A stretch of 64,000 nt of DNA from Ziziphus jujuba (Eukaryota > Streptophyta > Magnoliopsida > Rosales > Rhamnaceae), in assembly GCF_031755915.1 (NCBI RefSeq), contig NC_083387.1, positions 19,861,001 through 19,925,000 on the forward strand. Reading direction: 5' to 3'. The position numbers and the translations under genes are program-made. Of the stretch, positions 1-12,100 are shown piece by piece; positions within the stretch are counted from its first letter, which is position 1, and each line of letters begins with the position of its first letter. The notes beneath the pieces were generated by a model. The model saw only the letters and a list, made by a program, of their open reading frames with translations, had not been told where the DNA came from and ran no database searches.

Positions 1-1978
1 AGTAGTTTGAGATGAAACATGTTGGTTTTGTTTCACAAGTGGTGGGCCTTGATGCAAATTACCACCAGAAATTTGTGTCATCAATGAACTCTGCAGAGAA
101 TCAACAGAAGTTGGTCTTACAGACGGGGTCCCAGCAGATTGTGGAATAGCTGATGAGACTGGCATGCTGCTTGCAGAAAATGCATGAGAAGAGACATCTT
201 GCTTTGGTTGAGAAGGGGTTGCAGAAAACACATCACCTCCAAAAAATGAGTTAGAAGCAAACCCATTACCAGAAACATCCAGCGCTTTAGCATCCTTAGC
301 TGGTGGTCCTGATGGTTTCAATCCAGAAGCTGTCTGTGGTCTAGGTGGTAATGAAGCTGTTGGACCCGATGATACCAGCCCAAACCCATCTATACCCGTG
401 GAGGGACTAATACCTTTGTTTGGAACTTGTGAAGAAGTTGCTGTTGGAGCTCCACCAGTTCTTCCACCCACCCAATCATTTGACATATTCGAGTTTGGAG
501 GCCGAGGCCCTCCCATGGTACCTCCCCTGGGAACTCCTTGACTAGCAAGACCATGTGTCAAGTGAGAAGCTGAAGTAGATGTGGGTAGTGGAGGCTTCAT
601 GACATGTTGCTGGTTCATATTCACATTTGGCTGTAGTCCTCTGTTCCCAAGATTTTGGGACATTGGAGCAACAGCAGTACCCTGAGCAGCAGTTGGTGCT
701 GCTGGAGTCGAATTGGGTTGAGGTGCAGGCGTGGCTGTAAGATTTATTTGTGGAGGAGGTATTTTAGCTGCAGCCGGGCCATATAATGCCGCTTTAACCA
801 TTTCAGGTGTGAGTTGCCGCTTACTTTGAGCCACAGTAACAAGTCTAAGGGCATTGTAAAACTCTGCCCGACCAAGGAAACCGGTCTGTCTCTGATCAGC
901 ATATGCCCATATCTGCCAAAACCCAAGAACCAATATAAACTATAACAAACCTTAAAAGACCTAAAGAATGGCTTGATGTTCTCCATCTTATGATTTACAG
1001 TAACGTATGTAAAAGCTGGAAAATATATATTAACCCTCATTTATTATGCAATGATATTGCAACCTGCACATTTAGAACATTTAAGAAAATATATTCTGGA
1101 GCCAAAAGCTTAGTACTCCTACCTGTGAAATCTACAATTTCCAATCAAGATGACTAGAGAACCATCTCTCACTTAATACACAACAATTCAAATTGTTTGA
1201 GTGTAGTATTATTTAGATATTGAACAGAATAAACATCAGATATAGGTTTGCACAACTACAGGTCTACCACAACACTAACATAACTACAGGTCTACCACAA
1301 TACTAACATATTGCTGCAGAAATCTATCCAAGTAAAACAGCATATCTAGGATGACAAGTAAAAAACAATCTACCAATGACCCAAGTTTAAAAGAGAAGCC
1401 AATGAAGCACATAGATAGAAAAACCATAAAATTGAAATAAGAAAATTCTACATAGAGGATCTTACATGAAACCTATCTTATAAGTGACAATCTCACTAAT
1501 ATTACTCCCTAAAGCCTCTAACCTATTCCATTTGTTTCAATCAATCCAATCAAAAACAACTCGAATTAATCAAATCATATACGACACTGATAACCAGAGC
1601 AATTTAAAGATTCAAATCCGACCACACAATTAGGTTACACAAAGCTAAGATTTATCACTTGAAAACACAAGTAAAACTAACAATTGCAATCAAATTCAAC
1701 ACAAAGCGCATCCCCATCAACATCAATCACAAGGAGCCACTACAGACACACTCATACGCACAGATACATACACATATACATATACAAACAAAGATACATA
1801 GATATAGAAAGAGAGCGAGAGAGAGTACCTGCGCAAGAACCTGCTTAGACAAACCAGAGCCTTGGAAGAAAGCGACAGCTTCATTTCCACTTATCCGTCC
1901 ATCGTGGTCCAAATCGGCTCGCTGGAAATACACATCGAAGGGATCGGCATTCGCCACCGGGTTCTGCCCCGAAGCCAT
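1..1978 (-). CDS. EH-domain endocytic protein (AtEH/Pan1-like, TPLATE complex), 5' part; exons 1829-1978 and 1-912
   Basis: Exon 1 (1978 to 1829) encodes 50 residues: an N-terminal EF-hand-like half of an EH domain with the loop ADLDHDGRISGNEA, ending at a GT donor (CAG|GTACTC). A 916-bp intron follows, and exon 2 starts at 912 after an AG acceptor in phase 0 with IWAYADQRQTGFLGRAEFYN, completing the first EH domain. Exon 2 is open for 304 codons to the window edge; after the conserved LRLVTVAQSKRQLTP and PAAAKIPPPQINL segments it becomes a Pro/Ser/Thr/Gly/Gln-rich disordered linker. This order matches plant AtEH1/Pan1 and AtEH2/Pan1, Eps15-like subunits of the TPLATE complex in clathrin-mediated endocytosis at the plasma membrane (family knowledge). 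Which paralogue it is cannot be told. The second EH domain and coiled coil must lie left of the window. The ATG at 1978 is the first in frame after the 5' leader. Confidence 0.93.
1254..1309. repeat. 28-bp tandem duplication in EH gene intron 1
   Basis: Two adjacent 28-bp copies (1254-1281 and 1282-1309) differ by one base. They lie inside intron 1 and do not touch a splice site. Confidence 0.85.
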
Positions 1979-2304
1979 GGATGGATTGCGATTCCGCAGA
2001 TCAGAGCATGAAAATCAGCCACACAATCTGAAGCGCGGGTGCACGTGAAATCATGGACAGTAAGAAGCACAGGAACAATCAGAGAAAAACAAAAACACCA
2101 GAAGAGAATGGAGCAGAGAATCAAAGCCCTATTAGAAAATCTATAATTTCTAGGGAATTCAATACCCTTTTTCTCTTCCTTCGATTTAGAGCGAACAGAA
2201 AGAAACAAGAGACGGACACACGGAAAATTTTGTCGACGATTTTTGATTTTCTGTTTTGTAGGACGAAATTGCTACGTGTTTCTTTGCGGTATTTCAAAAC
2301 TACC

Positions 2305-2335
2305 ACTGGCCCGGTAACCCGGCCCATTAGGTACA
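2305..2335 (-). promoter_or_regulatory. Likely promoter of the EH gene with site II-type TGGGCC motif
   Basis: About 340 bp upstream of the ATG on the minus strand lies a GC-rich island in AT-rich DNA containing TAATGGGCC (2321-2329 reversed). TGGGCC/T site II elements are common in promoters of constitutively expressed plant genes (known). That this one acts here is inference. The leader between about 2300 and 1979 has no long ORF. Confidence 0.4.
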
Positions 2336-2350
2336 ACAAACATTTATTAT

Positions 2351-4950
2351 AAATATTAAAAAAATCATTTTTTAGAATATATCATTGAAAAAAAATTTTG
2401 AGTTTTGGGGTGAGAATAAAGAGAATAGAAAATTTCATAATTTAAATGCTTTTTATTTAATTTGTTAATTCAATATTACACATCCATATCAATACCAATA
2501 AGTTTTTTAATATAAAAGATTAATGACTATTTGGCTCCGAGCAATAAAGAAAGACCATGTTAAGAATTTATTTTTACTGGTTGAAACATAATTTACCATT
2601 TTCATTTTACAAAATGGGTTCATAAAAAATTAGTTTTAAAAATAATTGTTTTTCACTTGGGATGTGGATTTATTTGTTTTAAAAACAAAACAGTATATAT
2701 TTATATGAACAAAAGAAATTCTCATATAACGAGTAGACTAGATTAAACAAGCTTCAATGTAATCATTCACCTAAGATACAGTTTCCTCTAGCATAGTGCA
2801 TAATCTTGAAATTTTTTTTATTTTCCTCTGTCACTTTCTTCTTCTTAACCTATAGTTGCTCTATAGTCTATACTCAATCACCTTAACTACTTGCATAATC
2901 AGGCAACATTCGTTGAAACAGACCAAGTATAAAACCTAGTGAATTCCAAACCATTCATAATTATAAATTGCAAACATGGAAATATGCAATATGAGCCAAT
3001 CCTTTTGCCTGGTTTCCATGATTCAATCTTTGTCCAATATATATATATAAAAATATGTTTTCTTACATAGCATCCTTGTTGGATTTTTCACATACAAGGC
3101 ACAAAAACAACTATGTCTTTAGCAAATAGTTGAAATTTAAAAAGTATTTAAACTGTCAAGGAGTCAATATTATTTCTTTAGACTCTCAAATAGTCACAAT
3201 ATGTGTTCTAACTCATTCACATATGTGAGGGCACTTTTGAAAATTCATACATATTGAATGTACCCACTTGACTGATAATTTTCCCCATGTTTTCAACCTT
3301 AATTTTCGGACATTCAACTCCATTTACAATAGCTGAACTCAATTCAATTCGAGCATTGAAAAGGCCCTTATGTGGACACTACTCTTCCCCCAATGTTATG
3401 GCTTATGCACCTTCACTCCCTAGTATTTAGGCAATCATGGGTCACAGCTCGGCCCACATTTACCTTGTGTCCCTTAAGATGTAGACCCATGTCCCAGAGT
3501 CTTTACACTTATTTTCACTTTCCGTCAATGCTGATCATCAAGCACTAAGCACTTGGATAAGCAAATGCTTTTCTGTTGGCACTGAGCACTGAGCAATGAG
3601 CACTTGGGTAAGCTCTGGTGCAGAGTCACGATTTTCAATGAATGGAGGCAATTTTTTATTTGTCTTTTTTTGGGCTTTTATCAATAAATACGAGTAATTA
3701 ATAAAGCAATAAAAATTATAAAACATCGTAAAATCATGGATTCCACACAAGCCTTCCTTCCCTTGAAGTAGAAAATATTTGTCACCCAATTAAAATAATT
3801 AGTCTGCATTTCATATACAAAATAAGTATTCTTTTAAAAATAACAATAATTATTAATAAGAATAGAAAATAAAAAAATAAATGACAATTTCTATTTATAT
3901 ATTTTGTAAAAATATTAACTTCAAATCAACGTTTAGCTTTTATAAATATTTTTTTCAAAAATATTTAAATTTGATAAAAATTAATTAAAAGTTAAATTTT
4001 ATATTTATTTATATATTTTTAGTATGTGATAATTAATGTAAATTTAAATATGTAAAGAATAATTCAATATTTATCCAAATTAAAACATAGTAATAGCAGC
4101 AATGTAAATGGGGCAAATCGATTTTTTAAATTCCGTCTCCATACATGTGGTTTTTTCCTCATCCTATCTCGTGGTTTTTTCCTATTCTTTGAAGGTGAGG
4201 TGGGGACAAGAATTCACCAATCGGGGTGGGGCAACCCTTTCCCCGCACCACCACCCTCCTTTTTTTTTTTTGGTAATTAGTAAGAATTTTCCAAACCCAA
4301 CCCATTTATAATATAATTTTTGTTCTTGTGTTTTTTTGAAAAATTTATATACAAATAATTCCCTTTGTGAATAAAGTGTAAATAAAATGTTTAAAATGCA
4401 ATAAAAGTATAATAAAATATATTATAGTCAAAATAAATAATTACAATAAAATAAATATTTAAAAAATATAATGCAATAATCTAAAACTTCAAATATATAA
4501 ATATAAAGTTTGTAAAAATACACACATGATAAAGTCATACATTTATATTCATTCATTTAATCATTAGGTAAATTAAAAATAAATAAATAAATAAGTATAT
4601 AAATCGGGCAGGGTTTGGGGGCAAGTTTTTTTTTTTTAAGGGCCCCACCCCGCCCTGATCCCGATTCGGGGCATAAAAATTTGCCCCGAACTGCCCTGCA
4701 ACCTTTACTTACCATGGAAAAACTGCTCCTTTAGGAATGGTGCACTGCAGTTTTCGGATTGTATGGGGCAAATTATCATTCTTAAAGAATAGGAGTTCTG
4801 AAGTTTTAAAAATGAATTGTTATTCCTTCAAAAAAATAGATATTGCCAAATTTAAAAACTAACCAAACATGTAAAAAATGAAATTTATAGAATAGGTATT
4901 CTATTCCGATATTTATTCCATAAACTAAATGTGTCATTAGTATTAAATCT
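2351..4950. other. Intergenic, AT-rich; no gene recognised
   Basis: Short ORFs only, none resembling a known protein. Two G/C-rich patches (about 4195-4260 and 4605-4710) contain oligo-G and oligo-C runs such as GGGGCA and CCCCGC in otherwise AT-rich DNA. They resemble debris of a G-rich dispersed repeat, but no terminal repeats or target duplication could be found. Confidence 0.5.
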
Positions 4951-5280
4951 AAGAGATTCCTTGGTTCAGGCCGAAAAAGCAATGTAACTCGATTATTATC
5001 AAACTGGCTACAATCTTTTTCTGTCTGTGAGGATCCTACCAGAGCGTCTTCTACTTCTAATAGGCCATGGACTAGATCAAAATCATTCTCAACGAGTCCA
5101 TAAGAAGTTATTCTATTTTTTTCATCGAGTTCAGGTAGAGACCAAAGGTCTTGAGCAACCGATCTAACAGAACAACTCACAAGATAAAGAAGTATCATTA
5201 ATTTCTTCATGCTTTTTCAAGTTCGAAGTACCATTCATACAAATAAGAATCCCTTTCATTATATGATTTCTTCTTCATAT
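4951..5280 (-). pseudogene. ycf2: Nuclear plastid DNA insertion (NUPT): decayed ycf2 fragment
   Basis: Minus-strand translation gives stretches typical of chloroplast Ycf2, including [30 protein letters not shown] and [16 protein letters not shown]. Upstream of the internal methionine at 5210 the frame is shifted by what looks like a one-base loss; before it the sequence reads as ERDSYLYEWYFEL, also Ycf2-like. Similarity stops near 4951 after RPEPRN, where AT-rich nuclear DNA resumes. Ycf2 is a very large plastid protein linked to the inner-envelope import motor, so about 110 codons cannot function. Frameshift, substitutions and flanking DNA all indicate an old transfer from plastid to nucleus. 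Confidence 0.88.
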
Positions 5281-6742
5281 ATAGATATAGGATATAAACA
5301 TATAATAAAAATTAATAACTACCTGCTCATTGCTTGCTAATTTTATTAAATATTGCAGTTAAACCCTTTATATAAAAATAATTAAAATAATTGTATGTCA
5401 ATTGTTAACTATAAATTAATTTGTAAGTAGACTAAAAGTTGTATACCTAAAAAATATTCAATTTATTTTATATTCTTTTAAAAAATAGATAAATTATATC
5501 ATTCTGTAAAATATTGAATTACATTGAGTTTCAAATAATTTAATTTATATCTTTTTATCCATAATTACAGTTTCAATGTAAATCACAGTATTTATTAGAA
5601 TTTCATTTTTTTCACTTTGATTAATATTTGAACAAAAAAAAAATCACAAACATTTATCAAAACATATTGGTGAATTTGCTTAAAAAAAAAGAAATATATT
5701 AAATTGAAACTTCTGTAAAAATATTGGATTTATTTTGTAATAATCCTTACAAATTATGTTATCTTAAATATTTTATATTAAGCTAATAATGTTAAATTAA
5801 TAACAAAAATTATAATAAAAAAAATTAGATGTTATAGTAATATATATATATATATACATGTATATTTTTTTGAAATAGTTATAGTAATGTTTTTTTTATT
5901 ACAACTATAAGTGAATTCGGAAATTAATGGGGCAATATTACATAAATATATTAAATAAATTAAAATTTTAAGTCATAAGTAAAAATTTCAAAAACCAACA
6001 TGGGCAACTGGCCACACATTGGCTCCGCCAGTGGACAAGTAGAGTACTCTTTCTCCAGCATTTGGCCTACCATACCTTGCTGTTGCTTGGAAAAATAACA
6101 ATATTTCTTTTTTTCTTTTCTTTTTTTCAACAAGAAAATTGATATTATTATGGGCATCAAGTTGTTTATCTAGTGATATGATAAAAACAAATGTACCACA
6201 TACGGCTGATAACGAACAAAGGGTGAGGAGGAGGGTTGTGCTTTGGACATGTGTTATGGTAGTTGGAGAGAGCATTGGCTTCCCTTTGAAAAAAATTAAA
6301 ATGCAGAAATTGAATTGAAAATCCTTTTAGAGATACAATTTCATTTGATACCAGCCCAACCCAGCCCATATAAAATGTTTTAAATCCACCATTTCGTGAG
6401 CTGGGTTGTACTTTTTCTCTCTCTAGTTCTTGATAAAAAGCCCAAAGAAAGTCATTCTAACATATATTTTGGTTTTTTGTTTTTTCTTTGGTGGAGAGAG
6501 TAACAAATGTTTGGTTACCATCACAAGTGTCTCCGCCAAAAAATCACAAGTGGGTGATCTTTTTATGGTTAAAAGGCAAAAAACCAAAAAAAGCATACAC
6601 TTTTTAGAAAGAGATATTTTGGTTTGGGACCCACCCGCAAAAGCGACAAAGCAAACCAGAAAATAAAATAAAAACAGAAGTCAGACAGCTCACAAGCTTC
6701 TATTCCTCTTTCACTGTCCAATAAGAACTTGACAGATGTCTG

Positions 6743-6750
6743 CCACGTGG
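6743..6750. promoter_or_regulatory. Perfect palindromic G-box (CCACGTGG)
   Basis: CCACGTGG is the canonical binding site for plant bZIP/bHLH factors. It sits in a moderately GC-rich stretch (about 6700-6760), but I see no gene downstream on either strand, so it may be fortuitous or belong to a non-coding transcript. Confidence 0.3.
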
Positions 6751-7159
6751 CCTCAAATAGTTTTTTGGCATTGCATAAATTCCTCAAATTCCATAACATT
6801 CTATTTCCAACTGGGTCCCCGGATGAGCCATGAAAAGGTGATGATAGACATTATGATGATGATAGAGAAATGTGATGGTGTAGAGGGCGATGGGTTCTTT
6901 TTGTGTGGGGTTGAAGTACTTAATCATTCTCAATCATAATCATACAGCTAAAATAGTTGTTGACCATTTTATTATATTTTATTTCTTTTATTATAAAAGT
7001 CGGATTCTCTAGTGAACTGTTTTCTTTGTCCTTTTTGGACGGTGGAAATTGGATTTGTGGGCTTGATCCCACTAGAAAACTAAGTCATGGGTTAGGTTTC
7101 GTAGGAGTTGAATTATGACCACTATTTTGTTTACCAAGAACATGAAAAATAATAAGAAA

Positions 7160-7249
7160 GATTATAACAATTAAAGATATAACAATGTTACAATAGAACA
7201 GCCTCAGATTATAATAATTAAAGATATAACAATGTTACAATAGAACAGC
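7160..7249. repeat. Direct duplication, 43-bp unit
   Basis: Copies at 7160-7202 and 7207-7249 differ by one base and are separated by 4 bp. Confidence 0.9.
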
Positions 7250-8663
7250 TCACTAGCAAAGCAAGACTATTGCTTTCTCTTACAATAGTCCAGAATTTGA
7301 ATTTAGCATTTTTAAATAAAATAATAATATATATAAACTTATGAAATATTGGATCTTATTACTTGTGCATCAAGATCCTATTAATTTTTTAAAATTGATA
7401 TATTGTTGTTATAAAATTAATTTATTAAATTTTAAATAACTTTTAAAGTATCATTTTTACTATAAGTTCAAGCTTATCAAAAAAATGATATTATAGCACA
7501 GTATTGAAATTCTCTTGCATTTTAATCTAATCACAATTTTTTGGCAAACAAATTTATGAAACTAATTACACGATGCTAAATCAGCTCTTAATTATTTAAC
7601 AATTAACTTCCTGTTATATTAGTAGTGTCCAAAACTTTCCAAACTAATTAATTTGCTACATATAGTATTACTTATCATAATCCTTTTTAATGGTTTTTTT
7701 CATCAATTATATCCCACTTAATAGGTTTTAGCACTTTGATCCTTGATTTTTCATTAGCACTTTTATCTCTAAAATTTAATTTTTGATATATTGTTGATCT
7801 TTAAAGTTTTCTTTTAGCAGCTTCAAAGCATATAGTCACTTATTGCAATAATAGAATAATGAAAATATAAAGTCATACAGCATAAAATCCTACATATCAT
7901 ATCAAGACACTGCATGCCTCAAAATTGTTAAAAAATAGTAATATATAATTTGAAGATTAAAATGTATTAAAAATTGAAATTTAAAGACAAAATGCCAAAA
8001 GTTTTGATGATCAAAGCATGGACGGACCTATATATATGCCCAACGGGCCATGGCTTCTCTCCCCTTTTGTGTTATTTTTACTTTTAAATGTATAAATTTG
8101 GCAATTAACTTGAAGTTAATAAAATGAGCCCCAAAATAAATGTGTTTAATTCAATTTCCATCTCATAATAGTTTTAACAAATAATTTTATATGTTTTTAC
8201 AATATCATGCTATAACTAAAAAAGGTAAATAAGTTTTACATTGAAATTAAAATTTAAAATTACCTAATGTTTATCAAAGTTTATAACCTTTTTTTTTTTA
8301 TATGTTTTAATACCCACACTAAAATTTTGATTTTGAATTTCATTAATTTTTTATTCGATATCTTATATGTTGTTTGATAGATGATGCTACCCTATTAAAG
8401 CACATAGTAATGACAAATTAAAATTTCCTTAAAAAGCCTTTTAATTTTTACACTAATCACATGGATATTTTTCGCCTAATAAAATATTACTTCTATTAAA
8501 TTTGTATATAGCAAAAAATATGATAGAATATAATTTTAATTTTTTTCATTTTACATTTTGGCCCCTCAAACATTCAATTATGGTTCCGTCTCCAATGGAA
8601 GTGTAAAAAATTAGTAATTGAAAAGGTAAAGACACTATACCTTTTTATCAAAAGCAAAAATAA

Positions 8664-8689
8664 ATAATAATAATAATAATAATAATAAT
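8664..8689. repeat. (AAT)n microsatellite
   Basis: About eight uninterrupted AAT units in a non-coding region. Confidence 0.9.
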
Positions 8690-8699
8690 GTTATAAGGT

Positions 8700-9130
8700 C
8701 AAATGGGTAAATACCATACGATGGGCTCCATGAGTAGGTGACAATAATCAGTGATGTGGTTGCAGCTTTGTCCTTATGTGACCTGAAAGGGCAAGATTGG
8801 AACGCTGGAAAAATACTTGGTCAAAGGTTTGAACCCAATAGTCGAATGCCACGCAGGTAGTTTATGATGGCTAAGTATTACGGTTGCGTGGCCCAGGAAC
8901 TTGTATGGGCCCCATACTTGGGCTATCCAATTGAGTTGTAGCCCATCTCAACAGGCTCACGTTCGTACAAGACGCAGAGTTAATTAGCTCCTGTATGTGA
9001 TCTACTGAACGGTGCCACAGACGATTGCATCACTACAACATTTGGGTGTGGCCGGGTTTACATGAAACATTGTGATGGTTTTCGGATCTACGGTATAGAT
9101 TTGATTTCTGACCCGGTGGGTTCACCACTA
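8700..9130. other. GC-richer non-coding island, no ORF recognised
   Basis: Base composition is clearly less AT-rich than both flanks for about 430 bp, ending in an A-run near 9140. It contains a W-box-like TTGGTCAAAGG and GGGCCCC. No long ORF, no tRNA or common miRNA sequence was seen. It could be a regulatory block or non-coding transcript; function unknown. Confidence 0.35.
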
Positions 9131-12100
9131 TCTGTACGAAAAAAAAAAAAAAATTAAAAAGGGGCAAAGGAGATTGTTCTTATTTTTTAATGCACAATTT
9201 ATTTTTATTTATATATTTTGTCTGTGTTTAACTCGATTTGAAAATTTAAGGGGTAGGAGTGCAAGGACTAAATAGTTGGTGAATATCATAGTGTAATCAA
9301 TAATTTTGTAAAAAAGTAAACATTGCACGCAAGTATTAAATTATTTGTTGAGTTTTTTATACCATTGTGATTTATAGTTTCAATATTTTTTTTTAATTTT
9401 ACTTTATGTAATATCCAATTGAAAACAAGATGTTTTCCTAAAACCTATAAACATTGCAATATTAATCCAAAACTTGCAGATTATTTTTTTTTCTTTTTTT
9501 GAACATGAAAATAATTATAATGAATATTTTGTTCTGGGTTAACAGTTAAAAGGTTATTCATTAAGCTTTAGGAAATATTAGTATTAATTCGATGTTGAAG
9601 AATATTGGTATTAATTCGATGTTGAAGGGTAAAGTGTAAAACGTGGAAACTACTAAACAATTTATGCAAAAAAAAAAAAAAAAAAAAAGAATAATCCATT
9701 ATGATATTAAATTTTGGATACTTAAAGATAATATAACAAATTAATTTTTAGGAATAAGCAATATGCAAATAAATGAATAAAACTAGACAAATAAAAGTAA
9801 CAATACATCAAAAATAAATATATTCAAGAAAAATAAATAATAACATGTAGAGCTAGAGTTCCCAATTTTAGATACCAAATTATATAAAAACACATAATTA
9901 GTTTTTTTATTTATTTAGTAGAATTGCGGATATTTGAATTCAGAATTAACTTTTGATTAAAAAAAATAATTAAGAATCAAATGTAAGAGAAATGTCCCCA
10001 TATAGAAAATTAGTTAATAAAAGAATATTATCTAGATAGATGAATAAGTGTATCCAATAAAGCATTATCATATAATTTGTTATTAAAAAAATGGTAAATA
10101 ATTTACTAACTCTGATATTATTATAAATTTAATAACTTGGTATATTAAAATTTATAAGTTTAAAAAATTGTAAAAAAAAAATATATTGAATAATTTTATT
10201 TTAGAATTCAATTAACCTTAAAATTCTAGTAAGTAAATCACAGTCAACATCATCTATATTACCAAAAAAAAAGCTTGCCTTCTTTATGACGTTGGTATTC
10301 CAATATAAATAATAAAAAGTCAAATAAATTATGTGTAACACAAACCTCGAATTCAATGAATGAAAGATGGAGTTGCTGACTTGAGTGGTGGTTAATTTTC
10401 AAACTTTTCCTCCAAATTTGGGCAATAAAATCTTCTGACAGATCTACCTACAAAGTGTGAACTGCTCATCTCCATTTCACTGTTCCCCACTAAGCCACTA
10501 TGCATGATTTATGCCTCACCCAAATATTCCAAATTCTTTTAATTGTTTCAACTCATTTCGGCACAGCTGTAACAATTATTTCAGTTTTCTTTTTCAAGGG
10601 ATAATTCTCTTCAAATTATGTGCCAAATAGATGTCAGATTTTTTTTTTTCCCTTTCATTTTGTTGAGTAGATTGTTTAATTGCTTTAGGCTAGTGATATT
10701 TAAGATTTAGGAAGGTCTATTTAATTTAGAATTTAAAATATTTTAAAAATTTAGAAGTATTCGATTTCAATTTTAAAAAATATTATATAAGTTTAATGAT
10801 ATTTAATTTGAATTTTAATATTTTTATTAAAGTTCATCAAAATATAAGTGTATTCTATTAAAACTTTGTAAAATTCTTTTAAAATATATAAGTTTTAAAA
10901 AAGTTATCAACTTTAAAACATTCTAAAAAATGATAAATTTCAATGGATTTAAAATGATTTTAAAAGTAAAATTTTGAAGAAAATTACCAATATGAAATCC
11001 AACTTTGACATCAAAAATTTCGTTGGATTCTTATAAATTTTTTATGTAGTTTATGGAATTTCATAACAATCTATCAAATCTTTTAAAATCTATAATTTAT
11101 TTTAAATTCATTAAACTCTAAATTGAATATATTTTTTTAGTGATAAATATATAACATATTGTGATATAGAAAGTAAAAAAGATACAAACTCATGATTATT
11201 GTTAAAAAAAAGAAATTATGTTGTTACTGATCAAATTAAGGGCATATTTATTATGCACAGATGACTATTTCCAATGGAAAATAAATTTTTATTCATAATA
11301 ATAAAAGATAAGGATCTAAAGAAAATCAACATTAATTTTCTTTATTTGGTTATGTTAATGGATTGGATCTAATTATTAGCATAAATAAGTATTTTTTTAA
11401 AGCTTATTTTGTTTTATTATTTTAAAAGTTTTCATTATTTATTTACATTCTATATTTTTATATTAAAATATTTATTTACAATTAACTAAATATGTAATTT
11501 ATTATTTTTAAATTTAATTTATATTATATATATATATATATTTTATCTTTATGTGATTTTTAATTTTAAATTTTTTATACATAATAATTTTTCAAGTTAC
11601 AAATTTATAGGAACTATGAATTTTGTATTTCAAATTTATCATCAATAACATTATGGGATAGCTATCTTACGTTTAAAAAGGAATAAGTAGATTCCTTAAA
11701 CTAGTGAAATAGTTTTCCAATGGAATAAATATTCTTTAATTTAAAAATAACTAAAATAAGTTTACCTAACACTTTGAGATCGATGTTCCATTCCTTCCTT
11801 ATTGTCCCTTGTCATGAGGTATTAGCACATATGATCCATGATCCCTAAATTATGCTGTGTTTTACACTTTCATCTTTAATTTTAATTTTAATTTGTTAAT
11901 TTTGTTTGCTAAACTTTATTTTTTGCTGCATCATTAATCCTTAGCCAGTTTTCTATTTAAAAATCTGTTGTTAGAAGGGATTAAAATGCAATTTCCATAT
12001 AGTTTATTAGTTGCATGTCAATAATATAAATAAATAAATCGAAATTTCCACAAAAATAATACAATATTTTAAAGATCTTCATAATTAATAAAAAAACTAT

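Larger units (their letters stand above)
5281..8663. other. Intergenic, AT-rich; one unrecognised exon-like patch at about 6005-6095 (minus)
   Basis: Mostly AT-rich filler without supported genes. The segment near 6005-6095 is locally GC-richer and its minus strand reads openly as ATARYGRPNAGERVLYLSTG and a few more residues. I do not recognise it and it has no clear neighbouring exons. ORFs between 6430 and 6940 look random. Confidence 0.4.

Noticed and set aside
1659..2352. Plus-strand ORFs of 129 and 99 codons over the EH gene start
   Set aside because: They are antisense shadows of exon 1 and its leader; composition is low-complexity (HTHIHIQTKIH) and nothing matches a known family.
4108..4770. 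A possible transposon bounded by ATGGGGCAAAT-like and TATGGGGCAAAT sequences
   Set aside because: The two motifs are in the same orientation, no target duplication is present and internal similarity is only G/C runs.
4806..4950. The last 48 codons of the 134-codon ORF as part of Ycf2
   Set aside because: Similarity to Ycf2 stops at RPEPRN; the rest is AT-rich nuclear sequence read through by chance.
6430..6939. Short ORFs around the G-box
   Set aside because: No domain, no coding composition and no splice-consistent partners.
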